A stretch of 16,018 nt of DNA from a bacterium. Its GTDB lineage: Bacteria > UBA9089 > JASEGY01. The notes beneath the pieces were generated by a model. That model saw only the letters and a program-made list of their open reading frames with translations. It made no database searches and had not been told where the DNA came from. Positions 13,673-16,018 of this stretch are shown here, in pieces. The position numbers were made by a program, and so were the translations under genes. Each line of letters begins with the position of its first letter. Within the stretch, counting starts at the first letter, position 1. The DNA is taken from positions 1 to 16,018 of the forward strand of contig JASEGY010000035.1 in the NCBI GenBank assembly GCA_030019105.1. Direction: 5' to 3'.

Positions 13673-13680
13673 ATATTTTT

Positions 13681-14081
13681 TACCGCTGAGACCGCCGAGA
13701 TCGCCGAGCTTTCTTTGGGACCTGGAAAAAAATAATATACCCAAAATTTTGCCGCCTGTGCTCTTTGCTTTTGGAACAGGATTAGCCCCAGCGGGGCGGA
13801 ATGTTTATAGACCTGATTCAAATAAAATTAGCCCAGCTCCGTAGGAGCGGTATGTTATCAATATGCCGCCCCTACGGGGCTTGATCCGTGAGGTTGCAGA
13901 TGGCTATAAACATATCGCCCCGCTGGGGCTAAAGCTAACCGCACAGCGGGTAAATTATTTGTTTCCAAAATCCTTTGTCCCCTCTGCGTCCGCCGCGCCC
14001 TCTGCGGTGATTTTACTGTGTCTTTGCGCCTTTGCGAGAGATTTATTTTTTAATCCGCATTCCGTAATCCGAAATCCGAAA
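13681..14081. repeat. Repeat-dense spacer
   Basis: It holds a GAGACCGCCGAGATCGCCGAG repeat (13686-13710), a large nested palindrome (13782-13932), a CTCTGCG/GCGCCTTTGCGAG repeat (13980-14040) and an AATCCGNAATCCG heptamer run (14048-14077) ending at the stop codon of the surface-protein gene. No gene was found; the reading frame over 13863-14369 is repeat DNA and antisense. Confidence 0.7.
13782..13932. repeat. Nested palindrome, outer TTAGCCCCAGCGGGGCG arms
   Basis: TTAGCCCCAGCGGGGCGG-AATGTTTATAG (13782-13810) pairs with CTATAAACAT-ATCGCCCCGCTGGGGCTAA (13904-13932). A second palindrome inside, GCTCCGTAGGAGCGG / CCGCCCCTACGGGGC (13836-13880), surrounds TATGTTATCAATAT. Confidence 0.85.
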
Positions 14082-16018
14082 TCACTTGAGTATGATCATC
14101 TTCCTGGTCGAGAGATAATGCCCGGCCCGGAGCTGATACAGATATATCCCGCTGGCAACCTCCTTTCCGTCGTTGTCCTTACCGTCCCAGTGAACCGCTT
14201 CCTTCCTGGTCAGATAACTCCCCGGCCCACGCTCGCCCAAATCAAGGGTCCTGATCAGTTGGCCGGAGAGGCTGTAAATCTGTATCTCTACCTCAGCTCG
14301 CTCAGCCAGGCTGAAAGGTATCCAGGTCTCAGGATTCACCGGGTTGGGATAGTTCTGCCCCAGCGTTGATTTAGCCGGTACCTGACCCTTAAGCCCCAGC
14401 TCGATCAGTTGCCCCAGAAACTCCTTCATCCTGACTATGGCCTCACTCTCCTGCCAGGTCTCATTTCCCTCCAACCCTGTCTCCTGAATTCTTCCTTCCG
14501 CATTCCGCATTCCGAATTCCGCCTTCTGACTTCCGCATTCCGAATTCTGCATTCCGCATTCCAGCATTCGGTACATCGCCTGATAGGCCGCCAGGTTCTT
14601 AGTATGATCTACCCCGGCAGCAAAGATGTCTCTCCCCGGAGCCGCCGCCGGTGCTGGACCGTGGGTCAATCCCCAATACATCCCGATGACCACAACCTCT
14701 TTCTCGTCTACCCATCCGTCACCAGTCGCATCAGCATAAGTCGCCGCAGCCGGGTTCCAGGCAGAGGCAGCATAGCCCTGCCAGCCTCCATTGGCCGTAG
14801 AAGGATAGCCGGCTGTCCTGGCCGGCCCGGTTAAGAGCCAGTAATTAGCCACCGGCAGGATGTCCAACTCATTCACCATCCCGTTGTTATCCGTATCCCC
14901 AGGCCAGACCTCGATCTGACTCACTGTTATTGATCCCCCCTGAAGAGAAATAGCCACTGATGTTCCATCTACCTGATAGGCTGAGAGACCGGTCAGGTTA
15001 AAGGAGATATTGCTGCCAACCGCAGCCCCTGGCGAGAGATGATACAGCACCCGGGCCACCCGGCCGTAACCGCCGGCTAAGTTCCCGTGCTGTCTCCGCC
15101 GGGACAAACCAACCCTGGCCTCATCCCCGCCCTGTAATATCTCCTCAGTAGAAATAAGCTCGGCCCTCTGAGCCGCTGATAGTCCCTGACCTAACAGCCC
15201 CGTTGTCTCCGTGGTATCCACCACTATCTCCTCTACCGTCAACAACCCGGAAGGCTCAGGCTTGACCACAAAGGAAATCCCGAAGAGATTCTCTACCGGA
15301 TTAGCCGCGCTCCCAACCTTCACCTCTAACCAGAAACACCCCCCGGCCGGCTGAGAAGCAGGCACAACCACCTGCGCAGGGGGATTTACGGCTAAATAGG
15401 TAGTCCCGGTAGCTTCATTAGACAGGGATGAGGTATTGGGCACCTCATCCGAGGCGGTCATCCTGAAATAATAGGTCGTGCCTGACAACAGATCGGCTAT
15501 CGTAAGAGTCTGAGTAGTCCCGGCTATCTGCGGAGCCGGCTCCCCGGTTACCTGAGTAGCTAAAGACCAATTCCCCTCTGTTATCTGCGAAGTAGAATAT
15601 CTAATATCGTAAGCGGCCGCCGTGCCGCTGTCGCCGTCATCCCCCGGCGCCGTCCAGGTCAAAGCAAGCGAAGTAGTCGTCGGACTCCCTGCCACCAGGT
15701 TAGTAATCTGCGCCGGCGCGGTAGTATCCTGCGGCAGGCCTGTAGCCACGGCAGTAAAAGTCGCTGGAGCAAGCCCTGCCCTGGTGACTTCGACCTGGTA
15801 AGTTCCTGGTTTATCTCCCAGGGTGAGGGTCGTTTCTGCCCTTCCCTGACTATCGGTAATCCCGCTGCTTGTAGACAGGAATTGTCCGTTTGCCCCCGAA
15901 GGATATTCAATAATCCCAAAGTTGACCTCTATGGCTGTAAAAGGGTTGGAGTAATCATCAGTAACCTTAGCGCGGCCTCTGGCCGCAACCAAACCAATTT
16001 TGGATTGCAGATTGCGGA
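14082..16018 (-). CDS. Large surface/secreted protein, C-terminal part (Ig-like, FN3, cohesin-like, dockerin-like, sorting domain)
   Basis: The frame is open to the window edge, so the N-terminus is missing; at least 640 residues are seen. Domains in order (residues counted from 15992): Big-1-like Ig domain (1-85), fibronectin III (89-197: APAQITNLVAG...YYFRMTASDE), a cohesin-like beta domain (about 215-362), and a dockerin-like region with two calcium-loop motifs (DTDNNGMVNELDIL and DATGDGWVDEKEVV). A linker with in-frame repeat DNA follows, then a FlgD-like/T9SS-type C-terminal domain (NYPNPVNPETWIPFSL...GIYLYQLRAGHYLSTRKMIILK). The C-terminal domain suggests export and anchoring or sorting at the outer surface. 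In the cohesin-like part, LSRRRQHGNLAGG is odd: the neighbouring frame reads GGDSTG. Confidence 0.85.
   Translation of the reverse strand, partial: RNLQSKIGLVAARGRAKVTDDYSNPFTAIEVNFGIIEYPSGANGQFLSTSSGITDSQGRAETTLTLGDKPGTYQVEVTRAGLAPATFTAVATGLPQDTTAPAQITNLVAGSPTTTSLALTWTAPGDDGDSGTAAAYDIRYSTSQITEGNWSLATQVTGEPAPQIAGTTQTLTIADLLSGTTYYFRMTASDEVPNTSSLSNEATGTTYLAVNPPAQVVVPASQPAGGCFWLEVKVGSAANPVENLFGISFVVKPEPSGLLTVEEIVVDTTETTGLLGQGLSAAQRAELISTEEILQGGDEARVGLSRRRQHGNLAGGYGRVARVLYHLSPGAAVGSNISFNLTGLSAYQVDGTSVAISLQGGSITVSQIEVWPGDTDNNGMVNELDILPVANYWLLTGPARTAGYPSTANGGWQGYAASAWNPAAATYADATGDGWVDEKEVVVIGMYWGLTHGPAPAAAPGRDIFAAGVDHTKNLAAYQAMYRMLECGMQNSECGSQKAEFGMRNAEGRIQETGLEGNETWQESEAIVRMKEFLGQLIELGLKGQVPAKSTLGQNYPNPVNPETWIPFSLAERAEVEIQIYSLSGQLIRTLDLGERGPGSYLTRKEAVHWDGKDNDGKEVASGIYLYQLRAGHYLSTRKMIILK
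14484..14570 (-). repeat. Spacer-type GGAATGCGGAAT repeat read in frame in the surface protein
   Basis: On the minus strand, GGAATGCGGAATGC, AGAATTCGGAATGCGG, GGCGGAATTCGGAATGCG and similar units run for about 85 bp. They encode a Cys/Met/Glu/Asn-rich stretch (MLECGMQNSECGSQKAEFGM...). The same kind of repeat lies in non-coding DNA at 14048-14077. Confidence 0.8.

Noticed and set aside
13742..13961. Possible larger element around the nested palindrome (CAAAATTTTGCCGCCTGTGC versus GCACAGCGGGTAAATTATTTG)
   Set aside because: The arms pair only imperfectly and no convincing target duplication was found.
13863..14369. 168-aa plus-strand frame
   Set aside because: Made of palindromic spacer repeats and antisense of the surface-protein gene.

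Overview
The window looks like chromosomal DNA from an uncultivated, probably Gram-negative-type bacterium. I see shikimate-pathway genes (aroB, aroQ), a CIRCE-controlled hrcA-grpE heat-shock operon, and large secreted proteins with Ig-like, FN3, dockerin-like and C-terminal FlgD-like/T9SS-like sorting domains. Spacers are full of palindromic and short tandem repeats. This mix is common in candidate-phylum genomes, but I cannot name the phylum from the sequence. No tRNA, rRNA, CRISPR array or complete transposase gene is visible.

Left part (1-3661): the minus strand carries a two-component-regulator-type beta-propeller gene broken by three small terminal-inverted-repeat elements of two families. 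Each has an exact target duplication, and removing element plus one duplication on paper restores one continuous reading frame. Next come a DUF3800 gene, a fourth element with a 5-bp duplication, a truncated aspartyl-protease-like gene, a DUF5678-like gene, a DUF433 gene and a small conserved hypothetical gene. Two near-identical 75-nt RNA genes (1637-1711 and 3234-3308, plus strand) lie in this part, each with its own promoter and ending in a U tract.

Middle (3723-9491, all minus strand): a 573-aa helical-repeat/DUF6880-like protein, a stand-alone Rnl2-like RNA ligase, a pseudogene broken by a second copy of one of the elements plus an in-frame amber codon, then aroQ and aroB. Spacers hold nested palindromes, including an 80-bp repeat present twice.

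Right part (9755-16018): an extended -10 promoter and CIRCE operator drive hrcA and grpE (4-nt overlap). dnaK does not follow. Instead the last codons of grpE and its trailing hairpin occur twice, flanking about 0.8 kb that holds another small element and a coupled pair of small conserved genes. Beyond lies a truncated secreted DUF2341/LamG gene on the minus strand with an element at each end, a repeat-dense spacer, and the 3' part of a large surface or secreted protein that runs off the window. Both GrpE and the surface protein contain blocks of spacer-type repeat DNA read in frame as protein.

The main theme is heavy colonisation by at least six kinds of short non-coding inverted-repeat elements, which have broken several genes, together with the paired small RNA genes.
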